A DNA stretch of 64,000 nt from Malaciobacter marinus. Its GTDB lineage: Bacteria; Campylobacterota; Campylobacteria; Campylobacterales; Arcobacteraceae. This document shows positions 17,178 to 26,292 of this stretch, piece after piece. The stretch lies in contig NZ_CP032101.1 in assembly GCF_003544855.1 (NCBI RefSeq), forward strand, positions 1,674,001 through 1,738,000, given 5' to 3'. The number at the start of each line of letters is the position of its first letter. The first letter of the stretch is position 1. The notes beneath the pieces were generated by a model. It was not told the DNA's origin and did not search any database. It saw nothing but the letters and a program-made list of their open reading frames with translations. The translations under genes were made by a program, and so were the position numbers.

Positions 17178-17734
17178 TAATTGAAGGAATTGATACAGCA
17201 GGAAAATCTACACAATTAGAAATTCTTGCTAAAAAATATAATAATGCAGTCTTTACAAAAGAACCAGGAGGAACACCTATTGGTTCTAAATTAAGACAAA
17301 TGGTTTTAACAGGAGAAGCAAACTCTAAACTTGCTGAAATGTTTTTATTTTTAGCAGATAGAGCTGAACATATGCAAGAAATAGTTTTAAAAAATAAAGA
17401 TAAAATGGTTATTTCTGATAGATCAATGATATCAGGTATTGCTTATGCACAAAACTTACCTTTAAAAACAGTAATAGATTTGAATCTTATTTCAACAAAT
17501 AATGTCTTGCCAAGTCATGTGATTTTATTAAAACTATCAAAGAAAGAGTTAGAAAATAGACTTTCACAAAAAGAGCATGATTCTATAGAAGCAAGAGGAA
17601 TTGATTATTTAATAGATATTCAAAATAGAATGGAAGAGACAATAAAAGAATTAAATTTAAATTATATTTTTATAGATGCAAGTTTAAGTATCGAAAAAAT
17701 TTCAAAAGATATAGAGGATTTTTTAAATGAGTAA
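17168..17734 (+). CDS. tmk: Thymidylate kinase
   Basis: Phosphorylates dTMP to dTDP. 188 aa from the ATG at 17168, which has GAGG seven bases upstream; the possible earlier start only adds residues lying inside coaD. P-loop EGIDTAGKST, then EPGGTPIG, the DRSMISGIAYA dTMP-binding block and the lid LSQKEHDSIEARG. Overlaps hisS by eight bases. Confidence 0.94.
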   Translation: MYVVIEGIDTAGKSTQLEILAKKYNNAVFTKEPGGTPIGSKLRQMVLTGEANSKLAEMFLFLADRAEHMQEIVLKNKDKMVISDRSMISGIAYAQNLPLKTVIDLNLISTNNVLPSHVILLKLSKKELENRLSQKEHDSIEARGIDYLIDIQNRMEETIKELNLNYIFIDASLSIEKISKDIEDFLNE

Positions 17735-18953
17735 ACAAAATATGATACAAAGCCTAAGAGGTATGAAAGATATTTTAGATAATGATAGCAAACTATTTAC
17801 TTATTTTTGCGAAAATGCTGCAAAGATAGCACGAAATTATGGTTTCGAATATATAGAAACACCTATTTTAGAAGAAACTGCACTTTTTAAAAGAAGTGTT
17901 GGAGAAAGCTCTGATATTGTAAATAAAGAGATGTATCAATTTATTGATAAGGGTGAAAATGATGTATGTTTAAGACCTGAGGGAACAGCAGGGGTTGTAA
18001 GAAGCTTTATTCAAAATAAACTTGATAGAGCTGGTGGAGTTAAAAGATGGTATTACCACGGACCAATGTTTAGATATGAACGACCTCAAAAAGGTAGATT
18101 AAGAGAGTTTCACCAATTTGGAGCAGAAGTATTTGGTGTTAATTCTGTTTATGAAGATGCAAATATCATCATGATGTTAAAAGATATTTTAGAGTTTTTT
18201 GGTATCTCTTATAAACTACAATTAAACTCATTGGGTTGTAAAGAGTGTATGCCTCCTTATAAAGAAAATCTTATTGCACATTTAAATAGTTTTAAAAGCG
18301 AACTATGTGAAGATTGTAATAAAAGAATAGAAACAAACCCAATAAGAGTCCTAGATTGCAAAATTGAAAAGTGTCAATCTTTACTTATAAATGCACCTAA
18401 AATCACAAATAATTTATGTAATTCTTGTGATACAGATTTTGAAAAATTAAAAGAAATATTAGATTTTAATAATATCTCTTATGAAGTAGACAGTAATCTT
18501 GTTAGAGGATTAGACTACTATTCTAAAACTGCATTTGAATTTGTAAGTGATGAAATAGGAGCACAAAGTGCAATAGCAGGTGGTGGAAGATATGATAGAT
18601 TAGTTGAGTTTTTAGGAGGGAGAGAAACTCCTGGAATTGGATTTGCTATTGGTATTGAAAGATTGCTTGAATTAGTTAAAATGAAAGAATCAAAAGAAGA
18701 CATATATTATATTGGTGCATTAAGTCAAAATACTTTAAATCAAGTTACAAAACTATGCAATATAAAAAGAAAAACAAATCAAACCTTTATGGAATATACT
18801 CCAAGAAGTTTTGCAAAACATTTTAAATTAGCAGAAAAATCAAATGCAAATATTGTTGTATTAGTTGGCGAAGATGAATTAAAAGATGGCACTGTTTATA
18901 TGAAGAATATAGATACAAAAGAAGAAACAAAAATAAAACTTGAGGATTTTTAA
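17727..18953 (+). CDS. hisS: Histidine-tRNA ligase
   Basis: Class II aminoacyl-tRNA synthetase charging tRNA-His. 408 aa, normal length. LRPEGTAGVVR and the motif 2 sequence FRYERPQKGRLREFHQFGAE are plain, as is the histidine-binding RGLDYYSKTAFEF, GGGRYDRL and the motif 3 GFAIGIERL. A CxxC-type Cys cluster (KECMPPYK, EDCNK, CNSC) sits in the insertion region. The C-terminal 90 residues are the anticodon-binding domain. Confidence 0.96.
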   Translation: MSKQNMIQSLRGMKDILDNDSKLFTYFCENAAKIARNYGFEYIETPILEETALFKRSVGESSDIVNKEMYQFIDKGENDVCLRPEGTAGVVRSFIQNKLDRAGGVKRWYYHGPMFRYERPQKGRLREFHQFGAEVFGVNSVYEDANIIMMLKDILEFFGISYKLQLNSLGCKECMPPYKENLIAHLNSFKSELCEDCNKRIETNPIRVLDCKIEKCQSLLINAPKITNNLCNSCDTDFEKLKEILDFNNISYEVDSNLVRGLDYYSKTAFEFVSDEIGAQSAIAGGGRYDRLVEFLGGRETPGIGFAIGIERLLELVKMKESKEDIYYIGALSQNTLNQVTKLCNIKRKTNQTFMEYTPRSFAKHFKLAEKSNANIVVLVGEDELKDGTVYMKNIDTKEETKIKLEDF

Positions 18954-18955
18954 TA

Positions 18956-20752
18956 TTGAATGATTTTGGAATTGATATTTGGAGCAATAATAACTTTATT
19001 ATTGAAGAGGGAAAATTAAAACTTAATTATAAAAGTAAACCCTCATTGATTTCTTTAGTAAATAGCATAAGAAAAAAAGATTATAAAGGTCCTTTACTTT
19101 TTAGGTTTCCCCACTTAATTGAAAAGCAAATAGATAGACTTTATGATACATATACAAAAGCTATAAAAGAGTATTCATATAAAGGTTCATTTAATGCAGT
19201 GTTTCCTTTAAAAGTAAATCAGTACCCTACTTTTGTAAAACCTTTAATTAAAGCTGGACAAAAACACAATTACGGTTTAGAAGCGGGAAGTAAAGCTGAA
19301 CTTTTTATTGCAATGACTTACAATAAAAATGCACCAATTACTGTAAATGGTTTTAAAGATAAAGAGATGATTCATTTAGGTTTTATTGCTAAAAAAATGG
19401 GTCACAATATAACTTTAATTATTGAAGGTTTAAATGAACTTGAAACAATAATTGATGTTGCAAAAGAGACAAAACTTCAACCACCTAATATAGGAGTTAG
19501 AGTAAGACTATTTAACAGTGGAAGTGGTGCATGGGCAAAATCAGGTGGAATTGATTCAAAATTTGGCTTAAGTTCAACAGAAATATTAGAAGCTTATGAT
19601 CAATTAGAAAAGAATAACCTTTGTGAGTATTTAACAATGATTCATTTTCATATTGGATCATCTATGAATAGTATCAAACCTTTAAAAAATGCATTAAAAG
19701 AGTCAGGTCATATTTATGCAGAATTAAAAAATTTAGGTGCTACTAATTTAAGTGCTATTAATATTGGAGGGGGTCTTGCTATTGAATATTCTCAATTTAA
19801 TAGAACAATTAACTACTCTTTACATGAATTTGCAAGTGATGTAATCTTTACTCTTAAAAATATTGCTAAACAAAAAGGCGTAGAAGAACCAAATATTTTC
19901 ACAGAATCGGGAAGATTTATATCTGCATCTAGTGCTGTTTTAATAGCACCTGTATTGGAACTTTTTTCAGCTGAATATGAAGCTGTACATTTAAGATTAA
20001 AAAAGAAAAATCCGCCTTTAATTGAAGAACTTAATGAACTTTATAAAGATATGAAAAAGAAAAATGCATTGGAATATATGCATGATAGTATCGATCACCT
20101 TGATTCACTTTTAAAACTATTTGATTTAGGTTATATTGATTTAGAAGATAGATCAAATGCAGAAATTTTAGCAAACCTAATAATAAAAAAAGCTATTTCA
20201 TTTTTAGAAGTTGATGATTATGAAGAGTTAAAAAGAATTGATAATAAAATTCAAGAAAAGTATTTATTGAATTTCTCAATCTTTCAATCGCTACCTGATT
20301 TTTGGGGAATAAAGCAAGAGTTTCCAATAATGCCAATTACACACTTAGACAAAAAACCAACTAGAAGTGCTTCTATATGGGATATTACTTGTGATAGTGA
20401 TGGTGAAATTGAATTTGATCCCACTAAACCTTTATATCTACATGATGTAAATTTAGATGAAGAAGAGTATTTTATAGGATTTTTCCAAGTTGGTGCATAT
20501 CAAGACGTATTAGGAATGAAACATAATTTATTTTCTCACCCAACAGAGGTAAATGTACTTTTTAATGAAAATGATGAAGTTGAATTAGAACATATTATAG
20601 AATCTCAAAAAATTATTGATATATTAGAAGATATTGATTATGATACAAATGAAATTAAAGCTATTTTAAATGAAAAACTTGATAAAGATACTTATGCTAT
20701 ATTAGAAAAATATTTATATGATAATTCATATTTAAAGACAACTTGGAGTTAA
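18956..20752 (+). CDS. speA: Biosynthetic arginine decarboxylase
   Basis: PLP enzyme turning arginine into agmatine, the first step to putrescine and spermidine. 598 aa, slightly shorter than the usual 630. The PLP lysine is in FPLKVNQYPTFVKPL, followed by GLEAGSKAEL, GSGAWAKSGG, the HFHIGSS block and, near the C-terminus, the substrate Cys/Asp motif WDITCDSDGEI. Start is TTG two bases after the hisS stop, with GAGG ten bases upstream. Confidence 0.94.
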   Translation: MNDFGIDIWSNNNFIIEEGKLKLNYKSKPSLISLVNSIRKKDYKGPLLFRFPHLIEKQIDRLYDTYTKAIKEYSYKGSFNAVFPLKVNQYPTFVKPLIKAGQKHNYGLEAGSKAELFIAMTYNKNAPITVNGFKDKEMIHLGFIAKKMGHNITLIIEGLNELETIIDVAKETKLQPPNIGVRVRLFNSGSGAWAKSGGIDSKFGLSSTEILEAYDQLEKNNLCEYLTMIHFHIGSSMNSIKPLKNALKESGHIYAELKNLGATNLSAINIGGGLAIEYSQFNRTINYSLHEFASDVIFTLKNIAKQKGVEEPNIFTESGRFISASSAVLIAPVLELFSAEYEAVHLRLKKKNPPLIEELNELYKDMKKKNALEYMHDSIDHLDSLLKLFDLGYIDLEDRSNAEILANLIIKKAISFLEVDDYEELKRIDNKIQEKYLLNFSIFQSLPDFWGIKQEFPIMPITHLDKKPTRSASIWDITCDSDGEIEFDPTKPLYLHDVNLDEEEYFIGFFQVGAYQDVLGMKHNLFSHPTEVNVLFNENDEVELEHIIESQKIIDILEDIDYDTNEIKAILNEKLDKDTYAILEKYLYDNSYLKTTWS

Positions 20753-20753
20753 T

Positions 20754-21491
20754 ATGACAAAACAGAATGAAGAAGAGTTATCCCTTTGGAAGTTAATCAA
20801 AGAGGATTTCTCTGTCCCAAAACAAAATGACCCTGCACTTCAATCAAGTTTAGAACTTTTTTTTAATTATCCAGGAGTTTGGGCAATAATAAATTATAGA
20901 GTTGCAAATGCTTTACATAAAAAGGGTTTTAAAAGACTTTCAAGAGTTATTAGTGGTATATCTACTTTTTTAACAAAAACAGACATTCATCCTGGATGTC
21001 AAATAGGAAGAAGAGTATTTATTGACCATGCAATAGGTGTAGTAATAGGTGAAACTACTATTGTAGAAAACGATGTGCTTATTTATCAAGGAGTAACTCT
21101 TGGGGGAGTATCTTTAAATAAAGGGAAAAGACATCCAACTATTAAGTCTAATTCTGTAATTGGTAGTGGAGCTAAAGTTTTAGGAAACATAATAGTGGGT
21201 AAAAACTCAAGAATTGGAGCAAATTCAGTTGTAATTTGCGATGTACCTAAAAACTCTACAGCAGTTGGAGTTCCTGCAAAAGTCATTAAAAGAGATGATA
21301 AAAAATGCAAATTATCTCATAATGACTTGCCAGATATAAATAAAGAGATGTTTGATTATTTATTAAAAAGAGTTGCTGTACTTGAAAATGCTGTTAAAAA
21401 ATATGAAGGTATTGATTTAAGCAGTGAAGATAAAGACCTTGAAGACATCTACGAAAGATTTATCCAAGCAATGAACTCAATAAAACAATAA
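20754..21491 (+). CDS. cysE: Serine O-acetyltransferase CysE
   Basis: Makes O-acetylserine for cysteine synthesis. 245 aa. An alpha-helical N-terminus is followed by a left-handed beta-helix (about 75-185) with DIHPGCQIGRRVFIDHAIGVVIGET; the catalytic His/Asp pair is in DHAIG, and VTLGG and GVPAKVI close the helix. One base separates it from speA and from the next gene, so the three are translated together. Confidence 0.93.
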   Translation: MTKQNEEELSLWKLIKEDFSVPKQNDPALQSSLELFFNYPGVWAIINYRVANALHKKGFKRLSRVISGISTFLTKTDIHPGCQIGRRVFIDHAIGVVIGETTIVENDVLIYQGVTLGGVSLNKGKRHPTIKSNSVIGSGAKVLGNIIVGKNSRIGANSVVICDVPKNSTAVGVPAKVIKRDDKKCKLSHNDLPDINKEMFDYLLKRVAVLENAVKKYEGIDLSSEDKDLEDIYERFIQAMNSIKQ

Positions 21492-21492
21492 A

Positions 21493-22224
21493 ATGATAGA
21501 ACTTTTAGTCTTAGGAACATTAACTGGATTTACTTCTGGTTTTTTTGGAGTTGGTGGAGGAATGATTCTTGTTCCTTTACTAATAGTTTCAGGTTTTGAA
21601 ATGAAAGCAGCAATTGCAATATCTATTATGCAAATGGTATTTAGTTCAATCTTTGGAAGTTTTTTAAATATCAAAAAAAGTTCTGCTGTATTTAAAGATG
21701 GTTTTTTTATTGGTATTGGAGGAATGCTTGGAGGCTTATTTAGTGGCTATATTGTTTCAAGCTTTTCAAATACATTTTTACAATACCTATTTATTATTAT
21801 TGTTATTTTTTCAATTTTAAGAATATTTTTTTCTCCAGCTGAACCTATAAAAGAAGAAAGAAAACAAAATAAATTTATTCTTATTTTAATTGGTTTTTTT
21901 ATAGGCTTAATAGCAATGAGTATTGGAGTTGGTGGGTCTATTATGTTAACTCCTATTTTAGTAGGTTTTATGCATTATAGTTTAAAAAGAGCAACTGCAT
22001 TAGGGCTTTTCTTCGTAGTTTTTTCATCAATTGCTGGATTTTCTTCTCTTTGGTTTCATGGACAAATATTACTTACAGAAGGTGCAACAGTTGGTATAGC
22101 ATCACTTATTGGTGTTTATTTTGGAATAAAAGTAAAAACCTTAATACATTCAAATTCATATAAAAAGTATATTTTACTTCTAAATATAAGTGTTTTATTT
22201 ATGATGATTTACAAAACAATATAA
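21493..22224 (+). CDS. TauE/SafE-family sulfite or sulfoacetate exporter-like membrane protein
   Basis: 243 aa integral membrane protein with about eight helices in two repeats; each repeat begins with the family motif G-F-x-GVGG (GFFGVGGGMILVPLL near 15 and SIGVGGSIMLTPIL near 155). TauE/SafE proteins move sulfur-containing organic anions or sulfite; position directly after cysE suggests a sulfur link, which is an inference. Starts ATG one base after the cysE stop. Confidence 0.85.
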   Translation: MIELLVLGTLTGFTSGFFGVGGGMILVPLLIVSGFEMKAAIAISIMQMVFSSIFGSFLNIKKSSAVFKDGFFIGIGGMLGGLFSGYIVSSFSNTFLQYLFIIIVIFSILRIFFSPAEPIKEERKQNKFILILIGFFIGLIAMSIGVGGSIMLTPILVGFMHYSLKRATALGLFFVVFSSIAGFSSLWFHGQILLTEGATVGIASLIGVYFGIKVKTLIHSNSYKKYILLLNISVLFMMIYKTI

Positions 22225-22261
22225 AGTTTCATAAAGTAACTATTTTTCTCACTTATTAATC

Positions 22262-22291
22262 ATGGACCAATAAATTGCTTCTATAATGGAC
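22262..22291 (+). promoter_or_regulatory. ATGGAC direct repeats upstream of the ectoine operon (candidate operator)
   Basis: ATGGAC occurs at 22262-22267 and 22286-22291, 24 bases apart, each followed by an AT-rich CAATAA/AATTAT stretch. They lie 80-110 bases upstream of the operon promoter. TGGAC-containing direct repeats are a known operator type of MocR/GntR regulators such as TauR; EnuR, the ectoine regulator, belongs to the same family. Binding here is inferred. Confidence 0.4.
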
Positions 22292-22371
22292 AATTATTTA
22301 TAAATTTTTAGTTTCAAATCCAATAGAATTTATCAAAATAAAAATAATAATTACTCTTAATAGTAAAGTTG

Positions 22372-22400
22372 TTGTAAATTACTGTTTAATATGATACAAT
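22372..22400 (+). promoter_or_regulatory. Sigma-70 promoter of the ectoine-degradation operon
   Basis: TTGTAA (22372-22377) and TACAAT (22395-22400) are separated by exactly 17 bases, 33 bases before the first ATG. The gene then has AAGGA seven bases before its start. This is the best -35/-10 pair seen in the window. Confidence 0.65.
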
Positions 22401-22433
22401 TTTTTATTTTAGCTATTAATGTAAGGATAAATT

Positions 22434-23597
22434 ATGAAACTTAAATGGATAGAAATAATAGAGTTTGCAAAAAAATTTAGAAAAGAGTTACATAAAAATC
22501 CTGAGCTGACTTGGGAAGAAATAGATACTGCAAAAGCAATTAGAGCGACACTAAAAGCCCACTACACCCCCTATAAAGAGTTTGCCCATACAGGGACTGT
22601 TGTTACCCTTGCGCCAAATGCAAAAGGCACACATATTGCACTAAGAGGCGATATTGATGCTTTAGAAATAGATGAACAAACAACAGTTCCGTATAAATCA
22701 CAAAAACCCAATTGTATGCATGCATGTGGCCATGATGGTCATACAGCAACACTTTTAGCCACTGCAATTTGGTTAAAACAGTATGAAGATCAGCTGCCAG
22801 GTCCTGTTTCTTTAGTTTTTCAGCCTGCTGAAGAAGGTGGTCATGGAGCGAAAAAAATGCTTGAGGAAGAGGCATTAAAAGGTGTTGAATTTATCTATGG
22901 ATGGCATAACTGGCCAGCAATTAAATTTGGTCAAGCAATATGCCCAGATGGAGTAGTAATGGCAGGTAATGGAACTTTTCATATTGATATAAATGGTCAA
23001 GGAGGTCACTCTTCTCAACCTGAAATATCAAAAGATCCAGTCCTTGCTGCTAGTGCTATTACAATGGCATTACAACAAATAGTAAGTAGAAGAATAGCTC
23101 CTCAAAAAGCAGGTGTAGTTTCAGTTACTTCAATCGATGCAAGAAGTGGTCTTACAACAATTCCATCTCACGCAAAAATTGAAGGAAGTATTAGAATACC
23201 AGATTTAAAAACAAGAGATGAAGTTGCAAAATCAATTAAAGAAATTGCTCAAAATACTGCAAAAGCATATAATACAGAAGCAATTGTAGAATTTAGGAAT
23301 AGATATTCTCCTACAATAAATCATGAAAATGCAGCTTCAAGCATGAGAGAAAAATTAGAAGAAGTATTAGGAAAAGATTATAAAAGCGATATTGCTACAC
23401 CAATTATGGCATCTGAGGATTTTAGTTATTATTTACAAGAAATACCAGGTGCATTTGCATTAATTGGAAGTAATGATGGTCAAGAAAAACACACTAAGCC
23501 TTGTCACAATGCATATTATGATTTTAATGATGAGCTTATTGAACCTGTTTGTAAGGTATTTACAAAACTTGCAAACTTAGAATGTGAATTTATATAA
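22434..23597 (+). CDS. doeB2: M20 amidohydrolase, N-acetyl-diaminobutanoate deacetylase (DoeB2-like)
   Basis: 387-aa M20D metallo-amidohydrolase. RGDIDALEIDE, MHACGHDGHTA, FQPAEEGGHGAKKM and the late ASEDFSYYLQEIPGAFALIG are the dinuclear-metal and catalytic motifs; GHSSQPEISKDP marks the lid domain. The family has many substrates. The three next genes form an ectoine route, so the fitting role is deacetylation of N-acetyl-L-2,4-diaminobutyrate, the product of ectoine hydrolysis. Hand-counted GC is about 41% over 22561-22920 against about 27% over 23221-23340, so the 5' third differs in base use from the rest. Confidence 0.8.
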   Translation: MKLKWIEIIEFAKKFRKELHKNPELTWEEIDTAKAIRATLKAHYTPYKEFAHTGTVVTLAPNAKGTHIALRGDIDALEIDEQTTVPYKSQKPNCMHACGHDGHTATLLATAIWLKQYEDQLPGPVSLVFQPAEEGGHGAKKMLEEEALKGVEFIYGWHNWPAIKFGQAICPDGVVMAGNGTFHIDINGQGGHSSQPEISKDPVLAASAITMALQQIVSRRIAPQKAGVVSVTSIDARSGLTTIPSHAKIEGSIRIPDLKTRDEVAKSIKEIAQNTAKAYNTEAIVEFRNRYSPTINHENAASSMREKLEEVLGKDYKSDIATPIMASEDFSYYLQEIPGAFALIGSNDGQEKHTKPCHNAYYDFNDELIEPVCKVFTKLANLECEFI

Positions 23598-23611
23598 ATA
23601 AGGAGTTTAAA

Positions 23612-24859
23612 ATGTTAAATAATGATAAAACAATTTTTGAAACATATGAATCAGAAATTAGAGCATATTGTAGAGCAGTACCTACTGTATTTAAATCTTC
23701 ATCAAATGCGACAATGATTGATGAAGATGATAAAGAGTTTATAGACTTTTTTGGCGGTGCTGGAGTTTTAAACTTTGGACACAATAACCCAAAGATGAAA
23801 GAAGAATTAATAGAGTTTATACAAAGAGATGGAGTTGCTCATTCATTAGATATGTTTACTGATGTAAAAAGAGATTTTATTAAAACATTTGTAGATACAG
23901 TTTTAAAACCAAGAGGATGGGAAGACAGAAAACTTCAATTTACTGGTCCTACAGGAACAAATGCTGTAGAAGCAGCATTAAAGTTAGCTAGAAAAATCAC
24001 AGGAAGAACAGAAGTGGTTGCTTTTAATAGAGGTTTTCATGGTATGACTTTAGCAGCATTAGCTTGCACTGCAAATAATGCTTTTAGAAGTAGTTCTGGA
24101 GTTCCTTTAAATCATGTAATTAGAGATACATTTAATGATATGGATGCTTTAGAAAATTTAAGACAAAAAATGTTTGATTTAGCTTCTGGTATGCTTCCTC
24201 CTGCTGCATTTATAGTTGAACCTGTTCAAGCAGAAGGTGGTGTTAGAATTGCTACTAAAGAGTGGCTTCAAGGAGTTCAACAACTTGCAAAAGATACAGG
24301 TGCACTTTTTATTTTAGATAGTATTCAATGCGGTTGTGGAAGATGTGGAAGTTACTTTAGTTTTGATGATTTAGATGTTGATCCTGATATTATAATCCTA
24401 GCAAAAGGCTTAGGTGGATTTGGTACTCCAATTGCAATGTTAGTAAATAAACCAGAAGTTGATAAAGCTTGGAGTCCAGGTCAACACACAGGTACTTTTA
24501 GAGGACAAGGTTTCTCTTTTGTTGCAGGGAAAATTGGACTTGAATATTTTAAAAATGAACAATTCAATGAAGAAACAAAAAGAAAAGGTGATATAGTAAG
24601 AAAAGTTTTAGATAAACTAAATTCAAAATATGAAAAAGTAGTTGATGTAAGACAAAAAGGTTTGATGTTAGCAATTGAGTTTGATAGTGCAGCAACAGTA
24701 AAAGAAATTACAGCAAAAACATATGAAAATGGTCTGATTATAGGAGCTTGCTCTACAGGTGAAATTATTAAGTTTATTCCTCCTTTAACTATTACAGATG
24801 AAGAATTAAATAAAGGTTTAGAAAGATTCACTGCTTCTGTTGAAGCAATTTTATCATAA
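23612..24859 (+). CDS. doeD: Diaminobutyrate aminotransferase of ectoine catabolism (DoeD/EctB-like)
   Basis: Class III PLP aminotransferase, 415 aa. FFGGAGVLNFGHNNP, FTGPTGTNAVEAALKLARK and FNRGFHGMTL are EctB/DoeD-like blocks. The PLP Lys is in LAKGLGGFGTP, with the cofactor Asp in ILDSIQCGCGRCG. It should convert L-2,4-diaminobutyrate to aspartate 4-semialdehyde with 2-oxoglutarate as acceptor. No ectA or ectC is nearby, which argues for breakdown rather than synthesis. GGAG precedes the start. Confidence 0.86.
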   Translation: MLNNDKTIFETYESEIRAYCRAVPTVFKSSSNATMIDEDDKEFIDFFGGAGVLNFGHNNPKMKEELIEFIQRDGVAHSLDMFTDVKRDFIKTFVDTVLKPRGWEDRKLQFTGPTGTNAVEAALKLARKITGRTEVVAFNRGFHGMTLAALACTANNAFRSSSGVPLNHVIRDTFNDMDALENLRQKMFDLASGMLPPAAFIVEPVQAEGGVRIATKEWLQGVQQLAKDTGALFILDSIQCGCGRCGSYFSFDDLDVDPDIIILAKGLGGFGTPIAMLVNKPEVDKAWSPGQHTGTFRGQGFSFVAGKIGLEYFKNEQFNEETKRKGDIVRKVLDKLNSKYEKVVDVRQKGLMLAIEFDSAATVKEITAKTYENGLIIGACSTGEIIKFIPPLTITDEELNKGLERFTASVEAILS

Positions 24860-24870
24860 GGGGAAATATT

Positions 24871-26268
24871 ATGGGATATAGTACAACACACTTTAAATCA
24901 ATAAATCCATATACACAAGAAGATGTATATGAAGTTAAAATGCATGATACGCAAGAAACTACTGAAATTTTACAAAATGCTCAAGAAGCATTTTGTAATG
25001 AGTGGCAAGATACAACCTATGAGCAAAGAGCAAAGCTTTTAAATGCTGTTGCAAAACAGATGAAAGATAATCTTGATTATTATGCCTTACCTATGACAGA
25101 AGAGATGGGAAAGCCAATAAATGAAGCAAGAGGAGAAGTAAATAAAGCTGCTCTAGCAGCAGAACACTATGCAGAATTTGGAGAAGATTATTTAAAAACT
25201 GAATATTTAGAATCTGATGCTACTGAAAGTTATGTTCAATATTTACCTTTAGGTGTAACTTTAGGTATTTTACCTTGGAATGCACCATTTTGGTTAGCTT
25301 TTAGATATTTAGCACCAGCTCTTATGTCTGGAAATACTTGTATTATGAAACATGATTCGCATACTCCTTTATGTGCAATAAGAATAATTGAAGCTTTTCA
25401 AAAAGCCGGTTTTCCTAAAAATGTAGTTCAAAATTTAGTTGTAGGACACTCTAGTTTAGAAACAATAATTAGAAATCCTATTGTAAAAGGTATTTCTTTA
25501 ACTGGTTCATCAAAAGCAGGTACTTCTGTGGGTGCAATTGCTGGTAGTGAGATTAAACCTGTTGTTTTAGAATTAGGAGGAAGTGATCCTGCTATTATTT
25601 TAAAAGATACACAAGATTTAGAAAAAGCTGCTGATATTATTACTCTTTCAAGATATATAAATGCAGGACAATCTTGTATAGCAGCTAAAAGAATTATTGT
25701 AGAAGAACCAATATATGAAAAATTTATTGAATTACTTAAACAAAGATTTGAAAAATTGAAACTAGGTGATCCAAAAGATGAAACAACGACAATAGGTCCA
25801 ATTGCAAGAAAAGAGTTAGTAGACCAAATGCATGAACAAGTAGATAAGTCAGTTGCAGCAGGTGCAAGATTGATACTTGGGGGACAAAGATATGAAGGAA
25901 AAGGTTTTTTCTTTCCCCTTACAATTCTTGCAGATGTTGAACCTGGAATGGTAGTATCTTGTCAAGAAACATTTGGACCTATTGCAGCAATTATCAAAGT
26001 AAAAGATGAAAAAGAAGCTATAAAAGTAGCAAATGATACTGAATATGGTCTTGGTGGTTCAATTTGGACAGGTGACACTCAAAAAGGAAAAGAGTTAGCA
26101 AAAAAAATTGTTACAGGACAAGTTTCTATAAATGGCATTGTAAAATCTGATCCAAGACTTCCAAGTGGAGGAGTTAAAAAATCAGGAATTGGTAAAGAGT
26201 TGGGACCACATGGTATAAAAATGTTTGTAAACACACAACAAGTTTGGGTAGGTCCAGCTAAAGGGTAG
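24871..26268 (+). CDS. doeC: NAD(P)-dependent semialdehyde dehydrogenase (DoeC-like)
   Basis: 465-aa aldehyde dehydrogenase of the succinate-semialdehyde group. PWNAPFWLAFRYLAPAL, the catalytic Glu in VLELGGSDP and the catalytic Cys in NAGQSCIAAKR are intact, with ETFGPIA towards the end. In this operon the likely reaction is aspartate 4-semialdehyde to aspartate, which would finish the route from ectoine to the TCA cycle. Succinate semialdehyde is an alternative substrate. Eleven bases separate it from the aminotransferase. Confidence 0.86.
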   Translation: MGYSTTHFKSINPYTQEDVYEVKMHDTQETTEILQNAQEAFCNEWQDTTYEQRAKLLNAVAKQMKDNLDYYALPMTEEMGKPINEARGEVNKAALAAEHYAEFGEDYLKTEYLESDATESYVQYLPLGVTLGILPWNAPFWLAFRYLAPALMSGNTCIMKHDSHTPLCAIRIIEAFQKAGFPKNVVQNLVVGHSSLETIIRNPIVKGISLTGSSKAGTSVGAIAGSEIKPVVLELGGSDPAIILKDTQDLEKAADIITLSRYINAGQSCIAAKRIIVEEPIYEKFIELLKQRFEKLKLGDPKDETTTIGPIARKELVDQMHEQVDKSVAAGARLILGGQRYEGKGFFFPLTILADVEPGMVVSCQETFGPIAAIIKVKDEKEAIKVANDTEYGLGGSIWTGDTQKGKELAKKIVTGQVSINGIVKSDPRLPSGGVKKSGIGKELGPHGIKMFVNTQQVWVGPAKG

Positions 26269-26292
26269 TTTACTTCTTATTAAGGAGCAAAA

